Origin: Dyadobacter jiangsuensis | GTDB lineage: Bacteria; Bacteroidota; Bacteroidia; Cytophagales; Spirosomataceae | DNA: 64,000 nucleotides | Assembly: GCF_003014695.1 (NCBI RefSeq) | Contig: NZ_PYAS01000004.1 | Coordinates: forward strand, 1 to 64,000 | Direction: 5' to 3' | Shown: piece by piece, positions 8,109-17,067 of the stretch | How positions within the stretch are numbered: the stretch's first letter is position 1 | Layout of the letters: the number at the start of each line of letters is the position of its first letter | Program-made: the position numbers and the translations under genes | The notes under the pieces: generated by a model | Told to the model about the DNA's origin: nothing | Seen by the model: only the letters and a program-made list of their open reading frames with translations | Databases searched by the model: none

Positions 8109-10529
8109 TTAGATTTTGACCTGCAATGTCAGGTAAAACCCCCTCCCGTCGGATGGCAGGATCCCCGGACCTGGATAGCCTGTCGCCCGACGGGTGAAAT
8201 ACATTTCATTGGTCAGGTTGTTGATACTGCCTTCCAGGCGGAACCGCTTCCATTCGTAGGACAGGCTCACATCCATGATTTTGTAAGCGGGAATAAGTCC
8301 GACTACCGACGATACACCGCCGTCCAGGGCATTGGTGGCCTCGGAATACTGGTCGGTAAGATGCGTAAGCTGGAAAGATCCTTTCAGCTTTTTATAGCCC
8401 AGGCGAAGCCCGGTTTTCAGGTTGATTTTGGGTACAAATTCCACCTGATTTCCTTGTACACCTGGAATTTCGCTGTGTTTGTATTCCGATTTAATGAATG
8501 CGACATTCCCAAACAGTACACCGCTCCAATCAGCCTGTTCAGGCCGCGCGAGCCTGAGCAGATCAGCTTCGGCGTAAGATTCAATTCCCATGATAATCGC
8601 TTGGCCGACATTGCTTCTAAGGCGCAGCACACGATTGCTTTCGTCGTAGAACTGCACCTCGCCGATGCGGTTGTCATAGTTCAGGTAAAACAGGCTCACA
8701 TCGTAATTAAACAGCGAGGTTTGATGGCTGCGCACGCCAAGGTCGATCGAATAGCCTTTCTCGTCCTTCAAGTTCGGGTCGATGACTGACGACGGGTTGG
8801 CGATGCGCATATCGCTGAATGTAATCGAGCGGTAATTTTGGGAAATGTTGCCATAAAGTTCCACCTTTTCGACCGGTTTGTAACCAACCCCGATGCCGGC
8901 CAGCAGGAAATGGCGGCCGTTGGTACGGTACTCGTTGGTGCGTGAGATGTTGATCACATTACCGGCAAGGTCGCGTGCAATGTTGCCGTAATAGCCGTCC
9001 GCAGTCGTTTTAATGTATTCAAAACGTAGTCCCGGCGTAATCGATAGCTTGTCGTTGAGGTAAAAGATGTTTTCCGCAAAAAGGGCGATGTTGCGGTTCG
9101 GGAAACGGTAGTCGTAGGTGATGAACCTGTCGGGCTCTACGAATGTAAAATCAGCGTCTTTCCCTTTGCTGCCCAATCCCTGCAAATTGTGGTTATAGCC
9201 ATAGTAATAACGCCCGCCCACGAGCAATACCGACATTTTCTTGGCCACTGAATACCTTTTCAAATAACGGGCCTCGGCACCCCAGTTGGTGAAATCGCCT
9301 TTGATCAGATCTCGCTCGCTGTTGTCGTCGATAGTCGCCACACGGTTGGGCCTGAAACCGAGCGAGTAACGGTTGGCGGCAAGGCCGAAAATGCGCAGGT
9401 TGAATTCGTTGGCGGCATTAAAGCGATGGTCGAAATGCAGCGCAGCCATATTCCAGTTGACATTGAACCAGTTGCGTTCGCGGTTGGTCTGGCGGGGATT
9501 ATCGGCAAACATAGCATCCGAAAGCCCGCCGGGTTGCTTGGCCAGGTAATGCATGTGTGTAATATCAAGGCCAATCGAGGTTTTATCGGAAAGCTTGTAG
9601 TCGAGGTCGCTATAAAAAGTATAGTTGTTAAAACGAGAGTTCGCGCGCCAGCCGTCGGCTCTTTTGTACTGAAAAAAAGTGTAGTAGCTTAATTTGCCCA
9701 CGGTACCGCTTACGCTGGTAAATGCATTGTAAAACCCGAAAGAACCCGCGCTCTGCCGGGCTACCACCTCGATCTTGCGGTTCTGAACCGGTTTTCTCAT
9801 CGCAAAATTGATCAGCCCGCCAAACTGGGTGCCATATTGCAGCGAGGCGGCTCCGCGTACAATCTGGATCTTGCCGACAGCTTCGATAGGAGGGGTATAG
9901 TAACTTTCGGGGTAGCCCAGTGCATCAGCGCTGATGTCGTGGCCGTTCTGCCGCACGTTAAAATTGGCCGTACGGTTCGGGTCCAGTCCGCGACCACCGA
10001 TATTGAGCTGCAAACCGCCGCCTTCGTTTTCCCAGATATTAAGCCCTGCCACACGCGAGTACACCTGCCGCGCATTGTTGGTCGATAAATTGGCTACCAG
10101 CTGATCCGGCGAAATCACTTCTGATTTTTTGCCCTCATAAATACCCATGCTCTCCACTCCGCGCAATCGTGAGAAGCCAAAATCCGCCGCTTTTTCTTTC
10201 ACGGTCAATTCGTCCAGGTTTTGCTCGGAAGAGGCCAGATACAGCTTGAAATGCAAGTCTTTTCCGCGCGCGTTGACTTGCTTTTTCTCAATACGATAAC
10301 CCGAAAGGGTCGTTTGGAGCGTGTAATTGCCATTCGGAACTGACTCGAAAACAAAATGGCCTTCCTCGTCGGTAACGGTGGTGAGGTTTTCGTTCAGAAA
10401 GATGGTGCAGCCCTTGACGGCGGAGGTATCGGACTTGGAAAAAATGTGGCCCGACAGCCTTGTTTGAGCCATGGTAACGCCACTGACGATCAGCAGGAGG
10501 GGTAAAAATTTAAAGACCTTTAATTTCAT
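8109..10529 (-). CDS. TonB-dependent outer-membrane receptor (FecA-like)
   Basis: 806 residues: signal peptide (cleavage after MAQ near residue 22), an N-terminal carboxypeptidase-regulatory-like domain (about 24-110), a plug with IQIVRGAASLQYGTQFGGLINF-type sequence near 225-250, and a 22-strand barrel ending in the aromatic-rich last strand LTLQVKI. Such receptors import ferric chelates or other scarce ligands using TonB energy. It is the last gene of a minus-strand operon with DUF4856, imelysin and HTTM genes, and its start overlaps the HTTM stop by 20 bp. This gene set recurs in Bacteroidota and is thought to serve iron acquisition; the exact ligand is unknown. Confidence 0.92.
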   Translation of the reverse strand: MKLKVFKFLPLLLIVSGVTMAQTRLSGHIFSKSDTSAVKGCTIFLNENLTTVTDEEGHFVFESVPNGNYTLQTTLSGYRIEKKQVNARGKDLHFKLYLASSEQNLDELTVKEKAADFGFSRLRGVESMGIYEGKKSEVISPDQLVANLSTNNARQVYSRVAGLNIWENEGGGLQLNIGGRGLDPNRTANFNVRQNGHDISADALGYPESYYTPPIEAVGKIQIVRGAASLQYGTQFGGLINFAMRKPVQNRKIEVVARQSAGSFGFYNAFTSVSGTVGKLSYYTFFQYKRADGWRANSRFNNYTFYSDLDYKLSDKTSIGLDITHMHYLAKQPGGLSDAMFADNPRQTNRERNWFNVNWNMAALHFDHRFNAANEFNLRIFGLAANRYSLGFRPNRVATIDDNSERDLIKGDFTNWGAEARYLKRYSVAKKMSVLLVGGRYYYGYNHNLQGLGSKGKDADFTFVEPDRFITYDYRFPNRNIALFAENIFYLNDKLSITPGLRFEYIKTTADGYYGNIARDLAGNVINISRTNEYRTNGRHFLLAGIGVGYKPVEKVELYGNISQNYRSITFSDMRIANPSSVIDPNLKDEKGYSIDLGVRSHQTSLFNYDVSLFYLNYDNRIGEVQFYDESNRVLRLRSNVGQAIIMGIESYAEADLLRLARPEQADWSGVLFGNVAFIKSEYKHSEIPGVQGNQVEFVPKINLKTGLRLGYKKLKGSFQLTHLTDQYSEATNALDGGVSSVVGLIPAYKIMDVSLSYEWKRFRLEGSINNLTNEMYFTRRATGYPGPGILPSDGRGFYLTLQVKI

Positions 10530-11859
10530 TGTTAAATGGGGTAATCCAGGATTTGTGTCGGAACGAGTCGCATTGCTGAGCCAGGTCCACGTCGGGGGCG
10601 ATTAATGGCTTGCCTGTGCGCCCGTTCAGGGCTACGTACGAATCTACGTATACGTGCGGCTGCACAAAGCCGCGCGATGCATAGTAGTCGCGCAGCATAT
10701 GCGCGTATTGCAGAATCATATCGGGTTGAGTCGACATCATTTTTTCCTGCAAGCGAGTGAGAAAATCATTGTTGTTGATCGTCTGCCGTTTTCCATTGGC
10801 ATCCGTGACGGTAAACTGGGTGTATCCCGCTTTTTCCATAAGCATCACCCGCCACGAAAACCGGTAACCTTCCTCGGTCCAAAAGAGCTCACCGGGGTAG
10901 AGCAGGTACCGGAATGGGAAGAGGATTTGGAACACAAAAAAAACTGCAAGAACTGCGTATACCACCGGCCGTACCATTGCCGGGAACTGGTAGCGCCCAG
11001 CCGGTTTCGCGACAGCGGTTGGCAACCTAAACAGACGACCTATGTAGCTGATCAGCTTTTGGTGAAATCCAGCCGGGAAAAATATCAGCGCCGTTACGAT
11101 CATGATATAGGGGAACATGCCGATCGGGAAAAGCAGCGAAGTCAGCAAATGGAACACTACGACCGACGCGTAAGCAAAGGGCCTTGTGGGGCGGTTCCAC
11201 AACATAAACCCGACGCTCAGGTCGTAGATGCATCCTATCCAGCTGAAAACGTAGGCTGTTTCCAATTGGTTGAACAGCCCGCCGATGAGCGGCGTGTCGT
11301 TTTTGGCAGGCAACCATATTTTCAATGGCAATGCTTCCACAAACCAGTCACTATTAAGCTTGGCAATGCCAGCGTAGAAATACAGCATGCAAACAAGTAC
11401 GCGGACGCAGTCGATGCACCAGGCCGGGATTTCTCCGGCCCTCATCGCTTCATTACGGCGCGCATCCACTGAAAACATCGTATTTGCGGGCAAGAAAATG
11501 AGCAAAAAGCAGAGCAGGCTCACAAAATAATAGTGATTCAGGTAAGTGCTTTTGTCCATGAGCTCGATGTAGGTAAAGCTCAGGAAAAGCACGATCGAAG
11601 CCTGCCGGTAATACCAGCCGATGGCGACGAGCAATGCTGAAATGCCGCAGGCCGCAAACAGCAGATAAGTCCATTCGCCGAGCGGTTTTACGAACCCGAA
11701 ACCATAAAAAGAGAAAAAGAACTGCGGGTTGATATATAGCTCTTTGACCCACCCCAAAGCCAAAAAACGGGCCGTGCTGATCACCAGCATCAGTCCGAAA
11801 ATGGCCCTGAATATAGCCAGGGGAGCCGCCGAGGTATATTTTTGCAGATATGCCCGCAT
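10510..11859 (-). CDS. HTTM-domain integral membrane protein
   Basis: 449 residues with about eight to ten hydrophobic segments and the HTTM (vitamin-K-dependent gamma-carboxylase-like) signature around TYLNHYYFVSLLCFLLIFLP and FYAGIAKLNSDWF. The C-terminal ~120 residues are soluble and carry RFSWRVMLMEKAG, common in this family. HTTM proteins sit in the inner membrane; their reaction in bacteria is not established. It lies 10 bp after the imelysin stop and overlaps the TonB receptor start, so it belongs to the same transcript. Co-occurrence suggests a role in maturing or transporting the receptor system's substrate (inference). Confidence 0.88.
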   Translation of the reverse strand: MRAYLQKYTSAAPLAIFRAIFGLMLVISTARFLALGWVKELYINPQFFFSFYGFGFVKPLGEWTYLLFAACGISALLVAIGWYYRQASIVLFLSFTYIELMDKSTYLNHYYFVSLLCFLLIFLPANTMFSVDARRNEAMRAGEIPAWCIDCVRVLVCMLYFYAGIAKLNSDWFVEALPLKIWLPAKNDTPLIGGLFNQLETAYVFSWIGCIYDLSVGFMLWNRPTRPFAYASVVVFHLLTSLLFPIGMFPYIMIVTALIFFPAGFHQKLISYIGRLFRLPTAVAKPAGRYQFPAMVRPVVYAVLAVFFVFQILFPFRYLLYPGELFWTEEGYRFSWRVMLMEKAGYTQFTVTDANGKRQTINNNDFLTRLQEKMMSTQPDMILQYAHMLRDYYASRGFVQPHVYVDSYVALNGRTGKPLIAPDVDLAQQCDSFRHKSWITPFNNEIKGL

Positions 11860-11869
11860 GGTATTGGTA

Positions 11870-12994
11870 CTAATCCCCGTCGTTGTCGGTGTAGGTAATG
11901 GTAATGCTCATGGCCGAGGTCATATCTACTTTCAGCATCCTTACAGCCTTTTGCATTTCGTTGTACGTGTCCTTCATCACCTGGTTATTGGTTTTGACCT
12001 CCTCGTAAAGGCTGGGTTTCAACGCGTCCAGCTTGGCGGCCGCTGCCTGAAATTGTGTATTGATGCTCTCGCTTAGCAGTTTTCCGGTGCTGCTGTCCTT
12101 AGCGCCCAATGCGTCCAGGTACGTTTTAAGACCCGGGCCGGCTTCTCCTGTAACGGCATGCCTCCCGTTGAAGAAATCTACGTACGCTTTGTGTGCTGTT
12201 TGGGCCAGGGTTTTAGAAATATCTTTTTTGTAGAATGCCTCCACTTTCTCAGGGGCAGCAATTCCGTTGGCCATCGCGCCGGAAGGAATCCCGAACTTAC
12301 CCGAGCGAATGTAGCGCTCGTAATGCAGGACAGTACCATTGACCATCAGTGAGGTCGATGAGCCGATATCCAGGCCGGTCTTACTGATGAAAGTATTCAG
12401 GTATTCGCCTTTCCATTCGCCCATTACCTTACCGAGCAGTGACTCCATGCGTGTAACCACGCGGGTAATGTAAGCGAGTTTCTTGGCCGCATCTTTGTCG
12501 GTAGTGTACTGCGCCAAAACGGCAGTATCGTTGGCGCCGAGGCCGTTGATCAGGTAATCGAGCGCCGGAAAGCCCTGGGTAGCATAGGATGCGGGCACTT
12601 CGAGGCTGGACGTCGGATCTGCGATATTGGCTGCTATACCTGCTTCGCTGGCAGGATAGATATTGAAAAAATTCCGGATCGTTTGTTTTTCAGCAGGCCC
12701 GAAATCAAACAGTTCGACGCGTTCCCATGCTACGTATGCGTCCGCCCACGCACTACGAAACGCGCCCAGTGTCTGGGCATCAGGCTTGGCAGCAAATGCT
12801 TTCGATTTCTCGGACATCAGATCGAATTTCGTTTTGAACTGGTCGTAGGAGGGGATAATCATGTTTTCGGCCAGAGCTTTGAGCATCACCGACCGGTCCT
12901 TTCCTTCGTCGGTAGGCTGTGGATCGGGCTTATCGCTTCCGCCCGAACAGCCCAGGAAAAGCATTGTCAGCAGGAGCGCGAAGTACTTTTTCAT
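11870..12994 (-). CDS. Imelysin-family lipoprotein (periplasmic iron-uptake component)
   Basis: 374 residues from the ATG at 12994; an upstream in-frame start at 13051 would put 19 extra residues before a perfect signal and is rejected. Lipobox LFLGC gives Cys 16. The mature part is all-helical and matches imelysin/IrpA: AYVAWERVELFDFGPAE, then GFPALDYLING, where classical members have a GxHxxE-type site, then a long helical C-terminal half. Imelysins are periplasmic or surface proteins tied to iron uptake; they are no longer regarded as true peptidases. It is the second gene of the operon, 84 bp after the DUF4856 stop. Confidence 0.9.
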   Translation of the reverse strand: MKKYFALLLTMLFLGCSGGSDKPDPQPTDEGKDRSVMLKALAENMIIPSYDQFKTKFDLMSEKSKAFAAKPDAQTLGAFRSAWADAYVAWERVELFDFGPAEKQTIRNFFNIYPASEAGIAANIADPTSSLEVPASYATQGFPALDYLINGLGANDTAVLAQYTTDKDAAKKLAYITRVVTRMESLLGKVMGEWKGEYLNTFISKTGLDIGSSTSLMVNGTVLHYERYIRSGKFGIPSGAMANGIAAPEKVEAFYKKDISKTLAQTAHKAYVDFFNGRHAVTGEAGPGLKTYLDALGAKDSSTGKLLSESINTQFQAAAAKLDALKPSLYEEVKTNNQVMKDTYNEMQKAVRMLKVDMTSAMSITITYTDNDGD

Positions 12995-13078
12995 TCTATC
13001 AGAGGTTATATTTAAAACGACAAATGGTGGACCGGCTAAATGCCGATCCACCCACTTGGAAATAGGTAATATGTGCTA

Positions 13079-14278
13079 TTAAAGCTTGAATTTCTTAGTA
13101 ATTGCGTCGGCTGCGGCGTTAACCTTGTCGTTGGTCAGATCCCAGAACTGGTTCGGCGATGCCGGTCCGATCAGACCCAGCAGGATCGCGTCGGAGAAGT
13201 TCGAATCGGCTCCGTTGATGGTGCAGTAACGCAGCGAGTAAATAAAGCCCAGGCCTTCACCAATAGCATGTGCGCGGGCCGCATCGGTGGTTCCACTTTT
13301 CCATTTAGCCAAATAACCCAATGCCGCCGAAGCGATCGCTTTCTCCATTTCTGTGCGGATGAAAGTAGCCTGTGTTTGTAGCTCTGCTTTGTCGTTGTTC
13401 ACGATCGCTACGCGGCCTTTTACAAATGCAGTATGGATTTTGGCATAAGAAGCCTTGTTGTATTCCCATAGATACGAGCCCAGGAACGATTCAGTTGCTT
13501 TCGCGCCCTTAGCCGCGTCGGTTGCGCCTTCGAGGAAAATAGGGTTTGGGGTAAGCAAACCGAAAGCCTCATCCCAGTTGTGTTCGAGGGCGGTATATTT
13601 TTTGCCGGAAACAAGTGTTTTGTTATCGGCTTCAAGACCTTTGTCCATGATCACGTTACCGATATAATCTAGCTGCAATGCACCGATCAGGCCTTTCTGG
13701 ATGATCTGCGCAATTTCGATCCCTCTTGAAGTTACCAGGTATGTTCCCAGCTTACCGGCTTTGCCTTTGGCAGCGGTTTCCTTCACTGACTTGCTGATCT
13801 CAGCCATTTCACCGAAGTAGCCTTCCAATGCAGTCCGGTCCGCATCCGCAGATGCTCTCGACGATGCCGTGATGTTACGAAGTTGTACGCCTGATGCATT
13901 CAGATCGGCCCCTACCACCTGAATAGCGCCCGATTTGATATCCTTGAACGGGTTACCTGTATTCGCAAACATATTTTTCATGACCGCAGCATCCAGTGTG
14001 GCCGAGTCACGTACAGCGCTGCCCAGGTAATAGTTCAACGCCTGGAACATTTTGTAGCGGTCAGTACCTGATTTCAGATCGGCTGTGGTATCACCTTTGG
14101 CGTCAATGAAAAGGGCTTTATACGGGGTTGTAGGCGTTACTTTCGCATAGTCGATCTTGGTGCGAAGGTCTTGCTGAGCGGGAGGTGTAGGCTCGTCGTC
14201 ATCTGAGCAGGAAACAAGTCCGAAGGCAGCGACAGAGGCAAACAATATGGCCCGCAGCTTGAAATTGTAGTGTAGCAT
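13079..14278 (-). CDS. DUF4856 lipoprotein
   Basis: 399 residues with a lipoprotein signal (VSC, Cys 24) followed by an acidic DDDEP tether, as is usual for surface-exposed Bacteroidota lipoproteins. The body matches DUF4856: IDYAKVTPTTPYKALFIDAKG near the start, YTALEHNWDEAFG in the middle and a final NQFWDLTNDKVNAAADAI. DUF4856 genes are habitual neighbours of imelysin genes, and their fold is probably related. It is the first gene of the operon and sits behind the promoter-like site at 14347-14378. Confidence 0.88.
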   Translation of the reverse strand: MLHYNFKLRAILFASVAAFGLVSCSDDDEPTPPAQQDLRTKIDYAKVTPTTPYKALFIDAKGDTTADLKSGTDRYKMFQALNYYLGSAVRDSATLDAAVMKNMFANTGNPFKDIKSGAIQVVGADLNASGVQLRNITASSRASADADRTALEGYFGEMAEISKSVKETAAKGKAGKLGTYLVTSRGIEIAQIIQKGLIGALQLDYIGNVIMDKGLEADNKTLVSGKKYTALEHNWDEAFGLLTPNPIFLEGATDAAKGAKATESFLGSYLWEYNKASYAKIHTAFVKGRVAIVNNDKAELQTQATFIRTEMEKAIASAALGYLAKWKSGTTDAARAHAIGEGLGFIYSLRYCTINGADSNFSDAILLGLIGPASPNQFWDLTNDKVNAAADAITKKFKL

Positions 14279-14346
14279 TTATCCAGTAAGCGTTTTTGTT
14301 AGGGATGTAACCAGGTGATTTATTTAGATCAATTATAAATCTTCGG

Positions 14347-14378
14347 CAAACATATGTATTATTTAGAATTGGAACAAA
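14347..14378 (-). promoter_or_regulatory. Bacteroidota-type promoter with a possible Fur-like half site
   Basis: Read on the minus strand, TTTG (14378-14375) is followed after 20 bp by TATGTTTG (14354-14347), an exact match to the Bacteroidota -7 consensus TAnnTTTG with -33 TTTG. It lies about 70 bp upstream of the DUF4856 ATG. Between the two boxes is ATTTAGAATT (14361-14370), which resembles half of the TTTAGAAT-N-ATTCTAAA palindromes seen before iron genes in this phylum. The other half is poorly conserved, so Fur control is only a suggestion. Confidence 0.5.
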
Positions 14379-14409
14379 TTATAAAACAATGAGCACGGAA
14401 AAAATTTGA

Positions 14410-14480
14410 GGCCTAAAAATAAAAAAGGACATTCCTCTTTGAATGCCAGCCATTTGACCCTGCATCCGAGGAATGTCCCT
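14410..14480 (-). terminator. Rho-independent terminator of msrB
   Basis: GGACATTCCTC (14427-14437) is perfectly complementary to GAGGAATGTCC (14468-14478), and the loop adds a further ATGC/GCAT pairing. On the minus strand the stem is followed by TTTTTTATTTTT, a good U-tract. It lies 30 bp past the msrB stop. Confidence 0.8.
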
Positions 14481-14507
14481 ATATGTATCCAGTTAGAAGC
14501 GCAGGTG

Positions 14508-15077
14508 CTAGCTGCCGCTTTCCGCTTTCTTTTTGCTGTTGAATTTCTTTTCGGCTGTCTTCGCCTTTTCAAAATCCAGTACCACGCCGTTGATGCAATA
14601 CCGAAGCCCGGTAGGAGGCGGGCCGTCGTCGAAAACGTGCCCCAAATGTGATTTGCACCTGCCGCACATCACCTCGATACGATGCATTCCGAGGCTGTTA
14701 TCGGCGGCTTCCACAATGGATTTCTTGCTGATTGGCTCAAAGAAGCTGGGCCAGCCGCAGCCGCTTTCATACTTGGCATCGCTCTTGAAAAGCGGGTTCC
14801 CGCAAACGGCGCAGTAGAATGTGCCGATTTCTTTTGAATGCTCGTATTCACTCGTGAATGGCCGTTCGGTGCCTTTTAGGCGTGCTACGCGATACACTTC
14901 CGGGGAAAGGACCTTTTGCCAGTCGTCATTGCTTTTTTTGACGGGCGCTGTTTCGGTATGCGAATATTCGGGTGCTTTGTCGGCCGGCTTGGTCTGTCCG
15001 GACGAGGATTGGCCATAGCAGTTTTGCAGTGTAAGGGCAAAAACTCCGGCGACCACAGCCATAATGAAGTTTTTCAT
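14508..15077 (-). CDS. msrB: Peptide-methionine (R)-S-oxide reductase, exported
   Basis: 189 residues from ATG 15077; the longer frame to 15131 only adds residues before the signal peptide. MsrB reduces methionine-R-sulfoxide in damaged proteins. The MsrB core begins near residue 60 (WQKVLSPEVYRVARLKGTERPF), with zinc-binding pairs CAVC and CGRC, the GCGWPSFFEPI motif and catalytic Cys in RYCING. An N-terminal hydrophobic segment ending near NCYGQ suggests export to the periplasm, possibly as a lipoprotein, although the Asn before the Cys is unusual. A single-gene unit ended by the hairpin at 14410-14480. Confidence 0.93.
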   Translation of the reverse strand: MKNFIMAVVAGVFALTLQNCYGQSSSGQTKPADKAPEYSHTETAPVKKSNDDWQKVLSPEVYRVARLKGTERPFTSEYEHSKEIGTFYCAVCGNPLFKSDAKYESGCGWPSFFEPISKKSIVEAADNSLGMHRIEVMCGRCKSHLGHVFDDGPPPTGLRYCINGVVLDFEKAKTAEKKFNSKKKAESGS

Positions 15078-15173
15078 GCGTTTATGATCTGGTTTTTCAA
15101 GATATACGATTAAAACGCTCGCATAGGTCAAACAAATTCCCCGAATTTTATAACAAAAGTATCACAACGCTGC

Positions 15174-15902
15174 TCAGATGAATACCGACAGGTCTCGTAC
15201 ACCGAGCTTGCGGGCGGTCGTGAAGCCTTCGCCGTATTTTACGCCGATGGCGTGGCCCATTTCCTGCGCACGCGCGATGATAAATTCCAGAAATTCGGGA
15301 GAAGAAATGTAGCTCTGCGGCTCGCCTTGACCTTTGTATTCGGGCACGTGAAACTGGCTTTTAAATGCCTTCACTGCCTCGATTTTTTTGTCGTGAAAAT
15401 CAGTAATGTCGACGATGAAATCCGGCGTGATGTAACGGTCCTGAATGGAATGGAAGACCTGTTTCGGGCGCCATGCCTGCTGCTCGTTACCCTGCTCGTC
15501 ATAAGTTTTAACCATGCGCAAGCCGGAATAGAAGCTGGCTTCGGCTACCAGGGCTCCACCGCGGCCGTGATCGGGGTGGCGGTCGTCGATCGCATTGGTG
15601 ATCACGATTTCGGGCCGGTATTTGCGGATGAATGGAATGATCGCTTTCTGATGCGCCTCGTCGTTTTTAAAGAAGCCGTCGGCCAGACCGACGTTTTCAC
15701 GGACTTCCACGCCGAGAATGCGGGCAGCATCGAGGCCCTCCTGAATGCGTCCCTCGGGTGTGCCGCGCGTGCCCAGCTCACCTCGCGTCAGGTCGACAAT
15801 ACCTACTTTTTTGCCCAGCGCGATTTGCGCGAGCAATGTACCGGCGCAGCACAGCTCCACGTCGTCAGGGTGGGCTGTGATGGCAAGAATATCTAATTTC
15901 AT
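15174..15902 (-). CDS. bshB1: Bacillithiol biosynthesis deacetylase BshB1
   Basis: 242 residues of the PIG-L/LmbE fold. It hydrolyses GlcNAc-malate to GlcN-malate, the second step of bacillithiol synthesis. The zinc/catalytic motif AHPDD is at residues 10-14, and DDRHPDH at 106-112 supplies the other metal ligand. The region around ITDFHDKKIEAVKAFKSQF and the length match BshB1 rather than MshB or Mca. Its presence implies that the organism makes bacillithiol, as many Bacteroidota do; bshA and bshC are not in the window. It is 12 bp downstream of the M23 peptidase stop, same strand, so they may be co-transcribed. Confidence 0.93.
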   Translation of the reverse strand: MKLDILAITAHPDDVELCCAGTLLAQIALGKKVGIVDLTRGELGTRGTPEGRIQEGLDAARILGVEVRENVGLADGFFKNDEAHQKAIIPFIRKYRPEIVITNAIDDRHPDHGRGGALVAEASFYSGLRMVKTYDEQGNEQQAWRPKQVFHSIQDRYITPDFIVDITDFHDKKIEAVKAFKSQFHVPEYKGQGEPQSYISSPEFLEFIIARAQEMGHAIGVKYGEGFTTARKLGVRDLSVFI

Positions 15903-15914
15903 GATAGATTCGGA

Positions 15915-16988
15915 TTATTTAATGCGCAGTTTCTGCCCGATCCGCAATGTGGTGCGGGTTGACATGCGGTTTTTGCGTGCAATAGATGAAATGCTCACGC
16001 CATAACGTGAAGCGATCGAGCCCAGGGTATCTCCCGAGCGCACTTTGTGCAAAATAGAGCGGGAATAGGCCTTCGGCGCGTCCCCGGCTTCAAATTCACT
16101 CTTGGTCGATTTGCCGCGGATATGGCTCCATGCGGAGGCGGTAAGCAGGAAGTGGTCGGATTTAATGGCTGCACCCGGCCAGTCGAATATATGCTCGGGG
16201 TCGAAGGGGTTACCTTCATAGCGGTTCTCGTAATGCAAATGCGAGCCCGAGCTGCGGCCGGTGTTTCCTCCCAAACCGATCACTTCGCCGGCTTTTACCA
16301 GCTGACCCGATTCTACCATTTGCTTGGAAAGGTGGCCGTACAGCGTTTCCAGGCCATTGTAATGTCTTACCACGACAAAACGGCCATACCCGCTACCATC
16401 CCAGGCTACGATCCGGACCATACCATCATAGGTACTTCTGACCGAATCGCCTGTTTCCAGGTCGAGGTCGGTGCCATTGTGCCAGCGGCCCCAGCGGTAA
16501 GCGAAATGGGAGGTTACAGGCGTACGGTCCATGGGTGCAGACCACATGCGGTTGGCAGCCTGGTCGTATAGTTTGAGGTCTACCGGTTCGTCAAAATCTT
16601 CTGCTTTCAGCCCGTAGGGGTTGATGGTTCTTGCGTCCCAGATGACAAAATATTCGGCAGCCTTTACCCATTCATCCGCAACAAGCACAGAATCTTCGGC
16701 GATCACTACTTCGGTTTCCCCTTCGTCAATGGTGGCAGTATCTTCATTCACGACGGGGTTCAGCGGCTTGACCGGCTCGAACTGGCTCTGGAATTTCAGG
16801 TTGGAGGTTTCTACCTCATATTCGTCCTCGGGCTGAGGCGTGGCTTTGGTGGTCGGGCCCTCGTTGGCATTGTTGCCCGACTGGTTGATCTTGGGATTTC
16901 TTCGGAATTTTCCTCGCTCTTGCGCTTGCGTGTTCCAGGAGATCAGACACACGGCCATTAGCAAACAGACAATAAGCTTTACTTTCAT
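15915..16988 (-). CDS. M23-family peptidase with C-terminal LysM domain
   Basis: 357 residues: signal peptide ending at TQAQ (residue 23), a low-complexity linker to about 100, a peptidase_M23 (LytM) domain and a LysM domain at roughly 310-357 (HKVRSGDTLGSIASRYGVS). Catalytic zinc ligands are visible as H170-N-G-T-D174 and H250-L-H252, with H219 of YGHLS. The set is complete, so an active peptidoglycan endopeptidase is expected. It would trim cross-links in the periplasm during growth or division. No partner gene is obvious beside bshB1. Confidence 0.92.
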   Translation of the reverse strand: MKVKLIVCLLMAVCLISWNTQAQERGKFRRNPKINQSGNNANEGPTTKATPQPEDEYEVETSNLKFQSQFEPVKPLNPVVNEDTATIDEGETEVVIAEDSVLVADEWVKAAEYFVIWDARTINPYGLKAEDFDEPVDLKLYDQAANRMWSAPMDRTPVTSHFAYRWGRWHNGTDLDLETGDSVRSTYDGMVRIVAWDGSGYGRFVVVRHYNGLETLYGHLSKQMVESGQLVKAGEVIGLGGNTGRSSGSHLHYENRYEGNPFDPEHIFDWPGAAIKSDHFLLTASAWSHIRGKSTKSEFEAGDAPKAYSRSILHKVRSGDTLGSIASRYGVSISSIARKNRMSTRTTLRIGQKLRIK

Positions 16989-17002
16989 AAGTATAATACC
17001 AA

Positions 17003-17042
17003 ATCAGACTACACTGGTGCTTATTATTCAGCGTAGCCTGAT
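17003..17042 (-). terminator. Possible terminator hairpin after trxB
   Basis: ATCAGACTACAC (17003-17014) pairs with GCGTAGCCTGAT (17031-17042) with G-U tolerance. It lies about 25 bp past the trxB stop on the minus strand and is followed there by TTTGG, a weak U-tract. Confidence 0.4.
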
Positions 17043-17067
17043 CCTTTTAGGGGTTGTGCGATTGATT

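Noticed and set aside
11870..13051. Imelysin start at 13051
   Set aside because: It would place 19 residues before a clean lipoprotein signal; the ATG at 12994 is better.
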